A DNA stretch of 64,000 nucleotides from Romboutsia_C sp015668195 (GCF_015668195.1 NZ_JADPFC010000001.1:248001-312000), one strand, 5' to 3'; positions 9,153 through 17,002 are shown, counted from the stretch's first letter. Translations and numbers: made by a program. The notes: generated by a model from the letters alone, not told the origin.

Positions 9153-9193
9153 AAAAAAGCATCTTAATGATAAAATCATTAAGATGCTTTTTT
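9153..9193 (+). terminator. intrinsic terminator of the grd operon
   Basis: An 18-bp perfect stem (9153-9170 with 9176-9193), with A-rich 5' arm and T-rich 3' arm, lies directly after grdD. It is likely to act in both directions. Confidence 0.92.
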
Positions 9194-9227
9194 AATTGAT
9201 ATAATTTAATAACTAATGTTTAAATAA

Positions 9228-9497
9228 AAAATAGGAAATATAGAATTAACATATAAAACAAAAACCACAAAGACATTAACTAAAGATGAAGAAGATGCTA
9301 AAACTCAAGTTTTAAATCAAAATTGGATAAAAGAAGTGAAATTTAAAGGAACTAAATACGTTAAACTAAGACTCGTATATAAAGAAGTTAAGGGGTACTT
9401 AGTAAAAGATTACAATTCTTTTGGAAGAAAAGAAGAAGCGATAATACTTATACCATTAGAATTAGAATACAGCTTAGATACTAGTAAAAGTATTTAA
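9228..9497 (+). pseudogene. remnant open frame without a start
   Basis: An open frame of about 89 codons reads GNIELTYKTKTTKTLTKDE ... VLNQNWIKEVKFKG ... YSLDTSKSI and ends at TAA 9495-9497. It has no plausible start or ribosome binding site. An in-frame ATG at 9216 is followed after three codons by TAA (9225-9227). The peptide looks protein-like, but I do not recognise the family. It is probably the tail of a lost gene or one inactivated by a nonsense mutation. Confidence 0.4.
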
Positions 9498-9513
9498 TTT
9501 AAATAAAACTATG

Positions 9514-9542
9514 TTGAATAAAGTAAATATATATAATATAAT
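9514..9542 (+). promoter_or_regulatory. sigma-A promoter upstream of xpt riboswitch
   Basis: TTGAAT (9514-9519) and TATAAT (9537-9542) are spaced by 17 bases and lie 20 bases before the purine aptamer. Confidence 0.6.
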
Positions 9543-9562
9543 TATATAAATAAATAAAAAAC

Positions 9563-9633
9563 TACCTGTATATTTTTGAAGATATGGTTCAAATGTTTCT
9601 ACATAGCTACCGTAAATAGCTTGACTACAGGAG
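9563..9633 (+). promoter_or_regulatory. guanine-type purine riboswitch
   Basis: The sequence matches the purine aptamer: P1 arms CCTGTA (9565-9570) and TACAGG (9626-9631), the core GATATGG, GTTTCTAC and TAGCT hairpin arms, and the junction TTGACTAC. The base that pairs with the ligand is C (TGACTAC), the guanine/hypoxanthine type, not U as in adenine riboswitches. The downstream gene xpt agrees. Confidence 0.9.
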
Positions 9634-9730
9634 CTTAATATAAAGTATAGTTTTATTTAGTAGTATAATCATTGTTAGTAATTTTAATATTTACATAATG
9701 ACTATTTCTATATACTTAACTAGATTATTA

Positions 9731-9763
9731 ACTCCTGTCTATAAATAGAGAGGAGTTTTTTTA
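9731..9763 (+). terminator. terminator of the purine riboswitch
   Basis: Stem ACTCCT/AGGAGT (9731-9736 with 9751-9756), extended by further pairing, is followed by T7. Its 5' arm can compete with the aptamer 3' arm (ACAGGAG), consistent with ligand-induced termination before xpt. Confidence 0.8.
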
Positions 9764-9800
9764 TTAGATTAGAGTTAAACATAATGTTTGGAGGATAAAT

Positions 9801-10373
9801 ATGAAATTACTACAAGAAAAAATATTAAAAGATGGAAGAATAGAAGGAAATGATATATTAAAAGTTGATAACTTTTTAAATCATCAATTAGATATAGCTT
9901 TTTTAAATGAAATGGGAAAAGAGTTCAAAAATAGATTTAAAGATGAAAAAATAGATAAAATATTAACAATAGAAGCTTCAGGAATAGCAATAGCTTCAAT
10001 AGCATCTCAACATTTTGGAAATGTTCCTGTAGTTTTTGCTAAAAAAGTAGAATCTAAGAACTTAGATAAAGAAGTATATGAAACAAAAGTATATTCATTT
10101 ACAAAAGGAAAAGAATATAGTGTAAAAGTATCTAAAAGATATTTAAATGAGGGTGAAAATATACTAGTTCTAGATGACTTCTTAGCAAATGGGAGAGCAG
10201 CAGTTGGTCTTAAAGATTTAGTAGATCAAGCAGGAGCTAATTTAGTAGGAGTTGGTATAGCTATAGAAAAAGGGTTCCAAGAAGGAAGAGAACTTTTATT
10301 AAGTAAAGGAATAAGACTTGAATCATTAGCAATACTTGATTCTATAGAAAATGGAGTTATAAAATTTAGATAA
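9801..10373 (+). CDS. xpt: xanthine phosphoribosyltransferase
   Basis: Cytoplasmic purine salvage enzyme that converts xanthine (and some guanine) plus PRPP to the nucleotide. The protein has 190 residues, the family length. N-terminal MKLLQEKILKDGRI and the PRPP-binding ILVLDDFLANG (residues 121-131) are characteristic, with LTIEASGIAIAS as the second conserved segment. RBS TGGAGGA precedes ATG. The upstream guanine riboswitch indicates repression when guanine is plentiful. It is monocistronic, with its own terminator. Confidence 0.96.
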   Translation: MKLLQEKILKDGRIEGNDILKVDNFLNHQLDIAFLNEMGKEFKNRFKDEKIDKILTIEASGIAIASIASQHFGNVPVVFAKKVESKNLDKEVYETKVYSFTKGKEYSVKVSKRYLNEGENILVLDDFLANGRAAVGLKDLVDQAGANLVGVGIAIEKGFQEGRELLLSKGIRLESLAILDSIENGVIKFR

Positions 10374-10419
10374 TATAATATTTAAAATAAAATAGAAATT
10401 TAATTTAGATCATAATAGA

Positions 10420-10466
10420 AAAGTATAGGATAAAGCATTTAATATGCTATTTATTCTATACTTTTT
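10420..10466 (+). terminator. intrinsic terminator after xpt
   Basis: Long imperfect stem (AAAGTATAG...GATAAAGCA with TGC...TTTATTCTATACTTT) ending in a T-run. Confidence 0.8.
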
Positions 10467-10782
10467 TATTACTTACAATTGGAGAATATATAATATATGC
10501 ATGATTTTTAGATTGATATAATAAAATTTATGAATTAAGTTTGTTTTGGGTATACTTATATATAAATTATTAATTAAGCTACTAGAAAAAAGTTAGATGT
10601 TAGATAAGTCCAAAATGCGAGAAGTTAAATAATTAATTAACGTGAAAAAATATGGATAATATGGTATATTATATAAATGATATTACTTATTAGAATATTT
10701 CACTATGACTAGTAAATAATATTAACTATAAGATACAACAAAAAATAATATGAACATATAAATAAGTTTTAGGAGGGCTAAT
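10467..10782. other. AT-rich intergenic region, no gene seen
   Basis: About 316 bases between the xpt terminator and the transaldolase gene. No open frame with a start, known RNA motif or clear promoter was found. It ends with RBS AGGAGGG for the next gene. Confidence 0.5.
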
Positions 10783-11433
10783 ATGAAATTTTTCGTAGAT
10801 ACAGCCAATGTAGAAGAAATAAGAGAAGCAAATGATTTAGGTGTAATATGTGGTGTTACAACAAACCCATCATTAATAGCTAAAGAAGGAAGAGACTTTA
10901 TAGAAGTAGTAAAAGAAATAACAGAAATAGTAGATGGACCTATAAGCGCAGAAGTTATAAGCTTAGATGCAAAAGGAATGGTAGAAGAAGCTGATAAGCT
11001 ATCTAAAATACATAAAAATATAGTAATAAAATTACCTATGACAGAAGAAGGACTAAAAGCTACTAAAATATTATCTCAAAAAGGGATAAAAACTAACGTA
11101 ACTTTAATATTTAGTTCTGTTCAAGCTCTTTTAGCAGCTAGAGCAGGAGCTACATATGTAAGTCCATTTGTTGGAAGACTTGATGATATAGGTCAAAACG
11201 GGCTTGAATTAATAGAAGAAGTAGTAGATATATTTGCACAAAATGATATAGATACACAAATCATAGTTGCAAGTGTTAGAAATCCAATACATGTATCACA
11301 AGCTGCAAGATTAGGAGCAGATATAGCAACAGTTCCACTTAAAGTTATAAAGCAAATGACTAAACATCCTTTAACAGATAAAGGAATAGAGAGCTTTATA
11401 AAAGACTGGGAAGGTGCTTCATTAAAATTATAA
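10783..11433 (+). CDS. fsa: transaldolase / fructose-6-phosphate aldolase family protein
   Basis: Small (216 residues) class I aldolase of the TalC/FSA group, which interconverts sugar phosphates in the non-oxidative pentose phosphate route. MKFFVDTANVEEIREA and GVTTNPSLIAKEG are diagnostic of the family, and the Schiff-base Lys is expected at K83 in VIKLPMT. SVRNPIHVSQAARLGADIATVP is also conserved. Sequence alone does not decide between true transaldolase and fructose-6-phosphate aldolase. It is a single gene with its own terminator. Confidence 0.93.
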   Translation: MKFFVDTANVEEIREANDLGVICGVTTNPSLIAKEGRDFIEVVKEITEIVDGPISAEVISLDAKGMVEEADKLSKIHKNIVIKLPMTEEGLKATKILSQKGIKTNVTLIFSSVQALLAARAGATYVSPFVGRLDDIGQNGLELIEEVVDIFAQNDIDTQIIVASVRNPIHVSQAARLGADIATVPLKVIKQMTKHPLTDKGIESFIKDWEGASLKL

Positions 11434-11438
11434 TATAT

Positions 11439-11468
11439 AAAGGGTATGCAAATTTGCATACCCTTTTT
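11439..11468 (+). terminator. intrinsic terminator after fsa
   Basis: Stem AAGGGTATGCAAA with TTTGCATACCCTT and almost no loop, ending in T5. Confidence 0.88.
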
Positions 11469-11496
11469 AATTATTTAAAAACATGTTTTAATAAAG

Positions 11497-11553
11497 GTTA
11501 CACCACTGTAACTTTAATTACGAATTTGTAATCTAAAGTAACAGCGGTGTAAC
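11497..11553. repeat. nested inverted repeat upstream of secreted-protein gene
   Basis: GTTACACCACTGTAAC and GTAACAGCGGTGTAAC form two palindrome-like half sites that are also near-perfect inverted repeats of each other (20-base arms, one mismatch and one G-U). The loop ATTAC...GTAAT can pair too. It is not followed by a T-run, so it is not a terminator. It looks like a tandem operator for a dimeric regulator, about 100 bases before the start of the next gene. Confidence 0.5.
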
Positions 11554-11649
11554 TGTTATATATTATTTAACTATGATAATATAAATACATAGAAAGAAAC
11601 AAAACAAAAATTTACATAAACTTATACAAAGTAAAAGGATGTGATCTAA

Positions 11650-12336
11650 ATGAAAAGAGCTATAACAGCATTATCAGTATTATGTGGGGGAATGTTATTT
11701 ATGAGTCCAATAAACAACATAATATTTGCACAAAACTCTAACAAAAAACCTACTACAGAAGTAGTTGAGAATATAAATAACAATACTAAAGAAGAAGTGA
11801 CAAAACAAGAAAATAAAAACAATGTACAAAAGGAAGTAAAAAAAGTTGAAAAACAAGAAATAGTTACAAATAATAAAGTAAACAATCAAAAAGATTACAT
11901 AGATAAAAAACAAAGTAAAGTAGATAAAAAAGAAAATGTAGTAACTAAAGAAGAAAATAAAACTACTGAAAAAAATCAAGTAGTAGAAAAACCACAAGTA
12001 GTTGAAGATAATAAAGTTCAAGACAACAAAGTTCAAGAAGAAAACAAAATAGTTTCAAATGATAAAGTACAAGCAGATATAAAAGAAGAAAGTAAAGTTG
12101 AAGTTATAGAAATATTAAACAAAGAACAAGCTAAAGAATTAATACAAATGTATAATCAAGGTGTAAACTATACTTACGAAGGTGATGAAAATAACTTCAA
12201 TGCATTAAAAGAAAAAGGGTTAAGTGGATATGTATTCTTCCCAGATTATGATACTGATTTAGGATTCTTTGTTGATAAGAATACATCAAATATATACTAT
12301 TTCCATCCAAGTGGATATCTTAAATTAGCTATATAA
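11650..12336 (+). CDS. secreted Lys/Glu/Asn/Val-rich protein of unknown function
   Basis: I do not recognise this 228-residue protein. It has a signal peptide (KR, hydrophobic residues 4-26, then FAQ-N as a likely cleavage site), a low-complexity charged segment rich in K, E, N, V and Q (residues about 28-152, with repeats such as VVEKPQVVEDNKVQDNKVQEENK), and a compact C-terminal region of about 75 residues (SGYVFFPDYDTDLGFFVDKN ... YYFHPSGYLKLAI). The long linker suggests an exported protein spanning the cell wall. No cell-wall anchor motif or lipobox is visible. It is monocistronic, with a terminator downstream and a possible operator upstream. Confidence 0.8.
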   Translation: MKRAITALSVLCGGMLFMSPINNIIFAQNSNKKPTTEVVENINNNTKEEVTKQENKNNVQKEVKKVEKQEIVTNNKVNNQKDYIDKKQSKVDKKENVVTKEENKTTEKNQVVEKPQVVEDNKVQDNKVQEENKIVSNDKVQADIKEESKVEVIEILNKEQAKELIQMYNQGVNYTYEGDENNFNALKEKGLSGYVFFPDYDTDLGFFVDKNTSNIYYFHPSGYLKLAI

Positions 12337-12372
12337 GAAAATTAATATAAAACTCCAAATTAAAACTTAAAG

Positions 12373-12408
12373 AAATAGCATCTTTTTAATTAAAAAGATG
12401 CTATTTTT
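12373..12408 (+). terminator. intrinsic terminator after secreted-protein gene
   Basis: A 16-bp perfect stem (12373-12388 with 12391-12406), with terminal T-run. Confidence 0.9.
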
Positions 12409-12533
12409 ATGTATTGAGTTAAATTTATTAATTTATATGATTAGATAAAATACTTATTAAGATATATTAATATTCTTAAGTTGATATATAATATAAAAGA
12501 TAGAACTAAATAACAACATATTAGGAGAACAAA

Positions 12534-13550
12534 ATGAGTGTATATGAATATTTAAAGCAAAGGGCATTATTTTTTTTAGTGAATATAATACTATTTTTAA
12601 TAACGGCAAGTATAATGTTATTTGTTAAAGTTAATATAAGCATTATAACTATGGTGTTTTTAATATGGTTTACACCAATTAGTATATATGTATTAATGGA
12701 GATGATAAAGCATAAAAAATATTATGATGAACTTGTAAGTATAAGTGAAAACTTAGATAAGAAATATTTAATATCTGAAGTAATAAATGAGCCAGAATTT
12801 ATAGAAGGGAAAGTGGTATATAATATTTTAAAGTCAAGTAATCGTAATATGCAAGAACATGTTAAGTATTTTAAAAATATGCAAAGTGAGTATCAAGAAT
12901 ACATAGAAACATGGGTACATGAGATAAAAACACCTATAGCATCATTAATGCTTATAATGGAAAATCATGAATATAATATACCAAATAGCATGAAGTATGA
13001 AGTAAAAAAAATAGAAAATTATATAGATCAAGTGCTATATTACTCAAGAAGTAATGATGTTAGCAAAGACTATATAATAAAAAACTTTAATCTTGAAAAC
13101 ATTGTTAGATGTGTAATAAGAAAAAATGCAAGTGATTTTATAAATAAAAGAGTAGGAATAGATATAAAAGAAGTTAATTTTAATGTATACAGTGATGAAA
13201 AATGGGTTGAATTTATATTAAATCAAATTATAAATAATGCTATAAAGTATTCAAGGGAAAATGAAGGAAAAGTATCAATAAATGCAATCAAAAATAAAAA
13301 TAATATAATATTAAGTATAAAAGATAATGGAGTAGGAATAAGTGAAAAGGACATAGATAGAGTTTTTGAAAAAGGATTTACAGGTGAAAATGGAAGGATA
13401 TTTGGAAAGTCAACGGGTATAGGTCTTTATCTATGTAAAAAACTTTGTGATAAATTAGGTTTAGGGATAAATATAGTATCAAAGCAACAAGAAGGGACAG
13501 AAATAAGAATAATATTTCCTGTTGGAAAAGATGATATAAGAAAAAACTAA
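12534..13550 (+). CDS. membrane sensor histidine kinase (BceS/GraS-like), orphan
   Basis: Short intramembrane-sensing type kinase of 338 residues. Two membrane segments (about 12-31 and 36-56) are separated by only a few residues, so almost no extracytoplasmic domain exists. The H box WVHEIKTP places the phosphorylated His at residue 129. The N box (NQIINNAIKYS), G1 (DNGVGI), F (VFEKGFTG) and G2 (STGIGLYL) are intact. This architecture is typical of kinases paired with Bce-type ABC transporters for antimicrobial peptides, but neither a response regulator nor a transporter is adjacent. RBS AGGAGA precedes ATG 12534. Confidence 0.9.
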   Translation: MSVYEYLKQRALFFLVNIILFLITASIMLFVKVNISIITMVFLIWFTPISIYVLMEMIKHKKYYDELVSISENLDKKYLISEVINEPEFIEGKVVYNILKSSNRNMQEHVKYFKNMQSEYQEYIETWVHEIKTPIASLMLIMENHEYNIPNSMKYEVKKIENYIDQVLYYSRSNDVSKDYIIKNFNLENIVRCVIRKNASDFINKRVGIDIKEVNFNVYSDEKWVEFILNQIINNAIKYSRENEGKVSINAIKNKNNIILSIKDNGVGISEKDIDRVFEKGFTGENGRIFGKSTGIGLYLCKKLCDKLGLGINIVSKQQEGTEIRIIFPVGKDDIRKN

Positions 13551-13564
13551 AGTTTAAATTATTA

Positions 13565-13600
13565 AGAGTTAGATATATATAATCTAACTCTTTAATTTTT
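13565..13600 (+). terminator. intrinsic terminator after orphan kinase
   Basis: A 10-bp stem AGAGTTAGAT / ATCTAACTCT, with a T-rich tail. Confidence 0.8.
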
Positions 13601-13618
13601 ATATAGACAATTAATATA

Positions 13619-13645
13619 TAAAGAATTGATAAAAAATACCGTATT
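13619..13645 (+). promoter_or_regulatory. sigma-28 (SigD) promoter of the late flagellar genes
   Basis: TAAA (13619-13622), 15 bases, then ACCGTATT (13638-13645). This fits the sigma-28 pattern TAAA-N15-NCCGATAT with a variant 3' part of the -10. It sits 31 bases before the lytic transglycosylase, the first late flagellar gene. Confidence 0.6.
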
Positions 13646-13675
13646 ATTAAAAATAAAAAAATATAGGGAGGCATT

Positions 13676-14362
13676 ATGGTTAATGGTATAAATTTTTTTA
13701 GCAATATAGCTGGTAGTAGTATTAATACTCAAAATAAGTGTAGGTGTTGCTGTGAAAAAAATAGTTCTTTTGATGAATTAATGTTAAATTTAGTATTAAC
13801 TTTGTTAGATGAAGAAAATTATAGCTTAGTAAGTAATTTAAGTGAAGCTGTAAGAAAAAAACAACAAGAGAATAACATAGTTAAGGAGAGTAATTTGGGT
13901 TTAGAAACCATTAATAGTTCTCAAAATTTAAAAAAAGTAAGCGTAACAGCAAGCAATAAAAATACTAAAAGTGAAATAGAAAGTGCAGTAAAAATTGCTT
14001 CGAGTAAATATGGTATAGATGAAAATTTAATTAAAGCTGTAATAAAAGTAGAATCTGATTTTAATCCAAATTGTGTATCATCGGCTGGAGCAAAAGGGCT
14101 TATGCAACTTATGCCTTGTAATATAAAGGATTTAGGTGTTAAAAATCCATTTGATATAAAAGAAAATATAGATGCTGGTACAAGACATCTAAAAGAATAT
14201 ATAGATAAATACAATGGAAATATTGAAATGGGTCTTATGGCATATAATGGAGGGCCAACAAGAATGGTAAAGAGAGGAGTTAAATCTGTAAATGATATTT
14301 ATAAAATGCCAAAAGAAACTCAAAATTATGTACCTAAAGTTATGAAATATTACAGAGCATAA
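13676..14362 (+). CDS. lytic transglycosylase at head of late flagellar region
   Basis: Peptidoglycan-cleaving SLT-domain protein (228 residues), probably opening the wall for flagellar assembly. The catalytic domain covers about residues 100-228: VIKVESDFNP with catalytic E126, SSAGAKGLMQLMP, and the C-terminal MAYNGGP ... NYVPKVMKYY are all conserved. There is no classical signal peptide; the N-terminal 95 residues are uncharacterised and include a KCRCCCEK cysteine cluster (residues 21-28). Lack of a Sec signal suggests export by the flagellar apparatus or another route (inference). RBS AGGGAGG precedes ATG. A similar gene opens the flagellar locus of C. difficile. Confidence 0.88.
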   Translation: MVNGINFFSNIAGSSINTQNKCRCCCEKNSSFDELMLNLVLTLLDEENYSLVSNLSEAVRKKQQENNIVKESNLGLETINSSQNLKKVSVTASNKNTKSEIESAVKIASSKYGIDENLIKAVIKVESDFNPNCVSSAGAKGLMQLMPCNIKDLGVKNPFDIKENIDAGTRHLKEYIDKYNGNIEMGLMAYNGGPTRMVKRGVKSVNDIYKMPKETQNYVPKVMKYYRA

Positions 14363-14540
14363 AAAATTAAAGTATATATGAATATAAATATTGAAGGTTC
14401 AAAGCTAGTTTTTAAACAGTCTTTTTATTTATAATTTATAAATATCTATCAAAAGCCTATATAAATTAAGTTATAGTTAATCGAATATAATTTAGGGATT
14501 TGATTAATAAATTAAATGTTAAATTAATTGGGAGATAAAA

Positions 14541-15848
14541 ATGAAAATAAGCAGAAAGATATTGAAATTAGATAAAATTTTATTAAAAAAATGTAGACGT
14601 AAGGATAGAATTTCCTTAAATAAGCATGATCATTTAACTAAAGCTTATAATAGAAATTATTTTTTTAATTATATAGAAAACAAGGTAAATGGAACTCTTA
14701 TAAACATTAAGGTTATGTCAATTAAATTTTTAAATTCAAATATTGGCATAAAATATGGGGATGAAGCATTAAAATTAATAGCTAAAATTTTAATGAATAT
14801 GAAAACAAGTAGTATAGTATGCCGCTTATCTGGCTCTACTTTTGGGGTATATATAGAACAAACAGATATAAATTACGTTAAAAATATAATTGAAGAGATG
14901 ATTAATAAGATTTCTAATGTAAATATAGGAGTTGAAACTGTGAAAATTTCTACAAATATATCATCTGTTATTTATAAAAATGGCGATTTTGATACAAAAG
15001 ATGCTATTGCTAAGTTATCAATATCTATGTCAAATTCCATAAAAAAGGGTGTAAATAAGTTTGAAATATATAATGAAAGGCATGATTTACGTATAAATAT
15101 AGAAACTATAGAGAGAGCTATTTTAAATGAAGAAATTACGCTTTATTATCAACCCAAAATAGATATAAAAACAAAGAAAATAAATGGAGTCGAAGCGTTA
15201 ATCAGATGGTTTAGCAAAGAATATGGATATATTGAACCAAGTAAAATCATACAATTTGCAGAAAGTTCAGGATATATAAATACCTTATGGAAATGGGTTA
15301 TGAGAAAGGCTTGTGAAGATATAAATTATATAAATACAAATTTAGATGAAGAAATACAACTTTCGGTGAATACTTCTCCTTATCAATTAGAACATAAAGA
15401 TTTCCTAAAGGATATTAAAGAAACACTAGACGAAACTAATTTTAAAAGAAATCTATTAACAATCGAAATCACAGAAAGCGATGATATAGAGAATATAGAT
15501 AATATACAAAAGATTCTAGGTGAAATGAAAGATATGGGGATAAAAGTTTCCATAGATGATTTTGGAAAAGGATACAATTCTATTGATCATATAAAAAATT
15601 ATAATGTTGATGAAATAAAAATAGATAAGTCTTTGGTTAAGTATTTAAGTGATAATCCTTTATTTATAAAGAATTTGATAGATATGATACATACAACTAA
15701 TACTTTAGTAGTAGCAGAAGGAGTAGAAGAATATTTTGAATATAAATTACTTAAAGATATGGAGTGTGATTTTATTCAAGGGTACTATTTCCATAAACCA
15801 ATGGAACATGAAGGTTTGATAAAAATATTGAATCAAGAAGCTATATAA
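14541..15848 (+). CDS. EAL-domain c-di-GMP phosphodiesterase with degenerate GGDEF domain
   Basis: 435 residues: a GGDEF-like domain (about 25-180) followed by an EAL domain (about 185-430). The diguanylate cyclase signature is lost (RLSGSTF at 95-101 where RxGGDEF is expected), so synthesis is unlikely. The EAL catalytic set looks complete: EALIR (218-222), N277, E309 of EITES, DD at 339-340 in DDFGKGYN, K360 and K363, AEGVE (392-396) and QG (413-414). It should hydrolyse c-di-GMP to pGpG in the cytoplasm; no membrane segment is seen. It sits 178 bases after the transglycosylase with no terminator between, so it probably shares the sigma-28 promoter. RBS GGGAGA. Confidence 0.88.
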   Translation: MKISRKILKLDKILLKKCRRKDRISLNKHDHLTKAYNRNYFFNYIENKVNGTLINIKVMSIKFLNSNIGIKYGDEALKLIAKILMNMKTSSIVCRLSGSTFGVYIEQTDINYVKNIIEEMINKISNVNIGVETVKISTNISSVIYKNGDFDTKDAIAKLSISMSNSIKKGVNKFEIYNERHDLRINIETIERAILNEEITLYYQPKIDIKTKKINGVEALIRWFSKEYGYIEPSKIIQFAESSGYINTLWKWVMRKACEDINYINTNLDEEIQLSVNTSPYQLEHKDFLKDIKETLDETNFKRNLLTIEITESDDIENIDNIQKILGEMKDMGIKVSIDDFGKGYNSIDHIKNYNVDEIKIDKSLVKYLSDNPLFIKNLIDMIHTTNTLVVAEGVEEYFEYKLLKDMECDFIQGYYFHKPMEHEGLIKILNQEAI

Positions 15849-15868
15849 TATATATTGTTATATAAAAC

Positions 15869-15895
15869 TTAAGAAAAAATAAAGGTATCCGTATT
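15869..15895 (+). promoter_or_regulatory. possible sigma-28 promoter before yaaR-like gene
   Basis: TTAA (15869-15872), 15 bases, then TCCGTATT (15888-15895). The -10 resembles that before the transglycosylase, but the -35 is imperfect. Confidence 0.4.
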
Positions 15896-15941
15896 ATTAC
15901 AAAAGCAAGATAATATAAATTACAAAAATCGAGGTTTCAAA

Positions 15942-16364
15942 ATGAAGGTAAGGAATATTGGATTAAATAAAAGTATTAACATAGAAAGTAAGGGTAAAAA
16001 AGAAAAACTAGATTTTGAAGAAAATTTTAATCAAAGAAATAGACTGAAAAATAAAGAAGAACTAGAAGTATACATGAAAGAGATTAAGAATATCGGAGAA
16101 AAATTAGTAGCTACTAAAAATTATAGTGATATTATAGATTATAAAAAGGCTATAAAGAATTATTTGAAATCAGCAGTAGACTATGTATATAGTTTAAATA
16201 AAGATAATAGCTTTTGGGATAGAAATTATTTTACTACGGTAAGGATTATAAATGAAAAGCTAGAGGCTATAACTAGAGAACTTATTTATGAGCAAAAAGA
16301 AAATATTAGTATAGCATCAAAAATAGATGAAATAAATGGACTTTTAGTAGATATATACATGTAA
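15942..16364 (+). CDS. YaaR/DUF327 family protein
   Basis: A 140-residue cytoplasmic protein of unknown function. It aligns by memory with Bacillus YaaR: LVATKNYSDIIDYKKAIKNYL, then SAVDYVYSL, and the C-terminal KIDEINGLLVDIYM. It is rich in Lys and Glu and probably helical throughout. Its place between the c-di-GMP phosphodiesterase and a FliN-like gene suggests a flagellar association, but no mechanism can be read from the sequence. Confidence 0.7.
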   Translation: MKVRNIGLNKSINIESKGKKEKLDFEENFNQRNRLKNKEELEVYMKEIKNIGEKLVATKNYSDIIDYKKAIKNYLKSAVDYVYSLNKDNSFWDRNYFTTVRIINEKLEAITRELIYEQKENISIASKIDEINGLLVDIYM

Positions 16365-16375
16365 GGAGGATAACC

Positions 16376-16696
16376 ATGAAAAATGAAATAGATAATGTAG
16401 ACGTATATGAAATAGAGTTTGAGCAGTTAAAAGAAGGTGAGAAAACTCCATTAAATAGTGCCACAGATATATTTGGAGCACTATTAGATATAACTGTATC
16501 TATGGGAAGTGCTAGTGAAAAAATAGGGAGAATTATAAACTATAAAGTTGGAGATATAATAGAACTAGATAAGCAGGTAGAAGAAAATTTAGATATAAAT
16601 GTAAATGGTAAAATGATAGCTAGTGGAGAAAGTATAATAATGGATAATAGACTAGCTGTTAGACTAGCTAAAATAAAAAGTGCAGATGAAGATTAA
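16376..16696 (+). CDS. fliN: FliN/SpoA-domain protein (late-region copy)
   Basis: A 106-residue protein with a C-terminal SpoA (FliN) domain at about residues 30-103: LLDITVSMGSASEKIG, VGDIIELDKQVEENLDINVNGKMIASGE and AVRLAKI. It would form part of the flagellar C-ring switch. It is one of two FliN-type genes here; the second is at 50861-51124, next to fliM. RBS AAGGAGGA precedes ATG 16376. Whether the late copy is a second switch component or has a regulatory role is unknown. Confidence 0.85.
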   Translation: MKNEIDNVDVYEIEFEQLKEGEKTPLNSATDIFGALLDITVSMGSASEKIGRIINYKVGDIIELDKQVEENLDINVNGKMIASGESIIMDNRLAVRLAKIKSADED

Positions 16697-16729
16697 TATT
16701 AATTAATCTAAATATTAAGGAGGAATATT

Positions 16730-17002
16730 GTGAATATAAATTTGGTTAAATTTAGAAATTTAGAAAGAGTATATAATAATAATAAAGTAGATGCTAGTTA
16801 TGTAAAGAATACGAAAAAATGTGACACAGTTGAAATATCACAAATGGGAAAGTATTTAAATAAAGTAAATTCATCTAAGGAAGAAGTTAACATAGATAGA
16901 GTGAATGAAATAAAAAGTAAGATAGAATCTGGTCAATATAGAATAGATTCTAATGAATTAGCTAAGAAGATAATAGAAAAAATGAGGGAGGAATATAATT
17001 GA
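16730..17002 (+). CDS. flgM: anti-sigma-28 factor FlgM
   Basis: A 90-residue protein that binds and inhibits sigma-28 until the hook is finished and FlgM is exported. GTG start at 16730 after AAGGAGG. The C-terminal sigma-binding region (RVNEIKSKIESGQYRIDSNELAKKIIEKM) is typical, and the N-terminal part is probably disordered. It overlaps the next gene by 4 bases (TTGA). Confidence 0.88.
   Translation: MNINLVKFRNLERVYNNNKVDASYVKNTKKCDTVEISQMGKYLNKVNSSKEEVNIDRVNEIKSKIESGQYRIDSNELAKKIIEKMREEYN

Noticed and set aside
9563..9633. Adenine riboswitch
   Set aside because: The ligand-pairing position in TTGACTAC is C, which specifies guanine/hypoxanthine.
14450..14530. Separate sigma-28 promoter for the EAL gene (TAAA near 14460, TCGAATAT downstream)
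   Set aside because: The -10 lacks the CCG core and the spacing is off by one; read-through from the transglycosylase promoter explains expression more simply.
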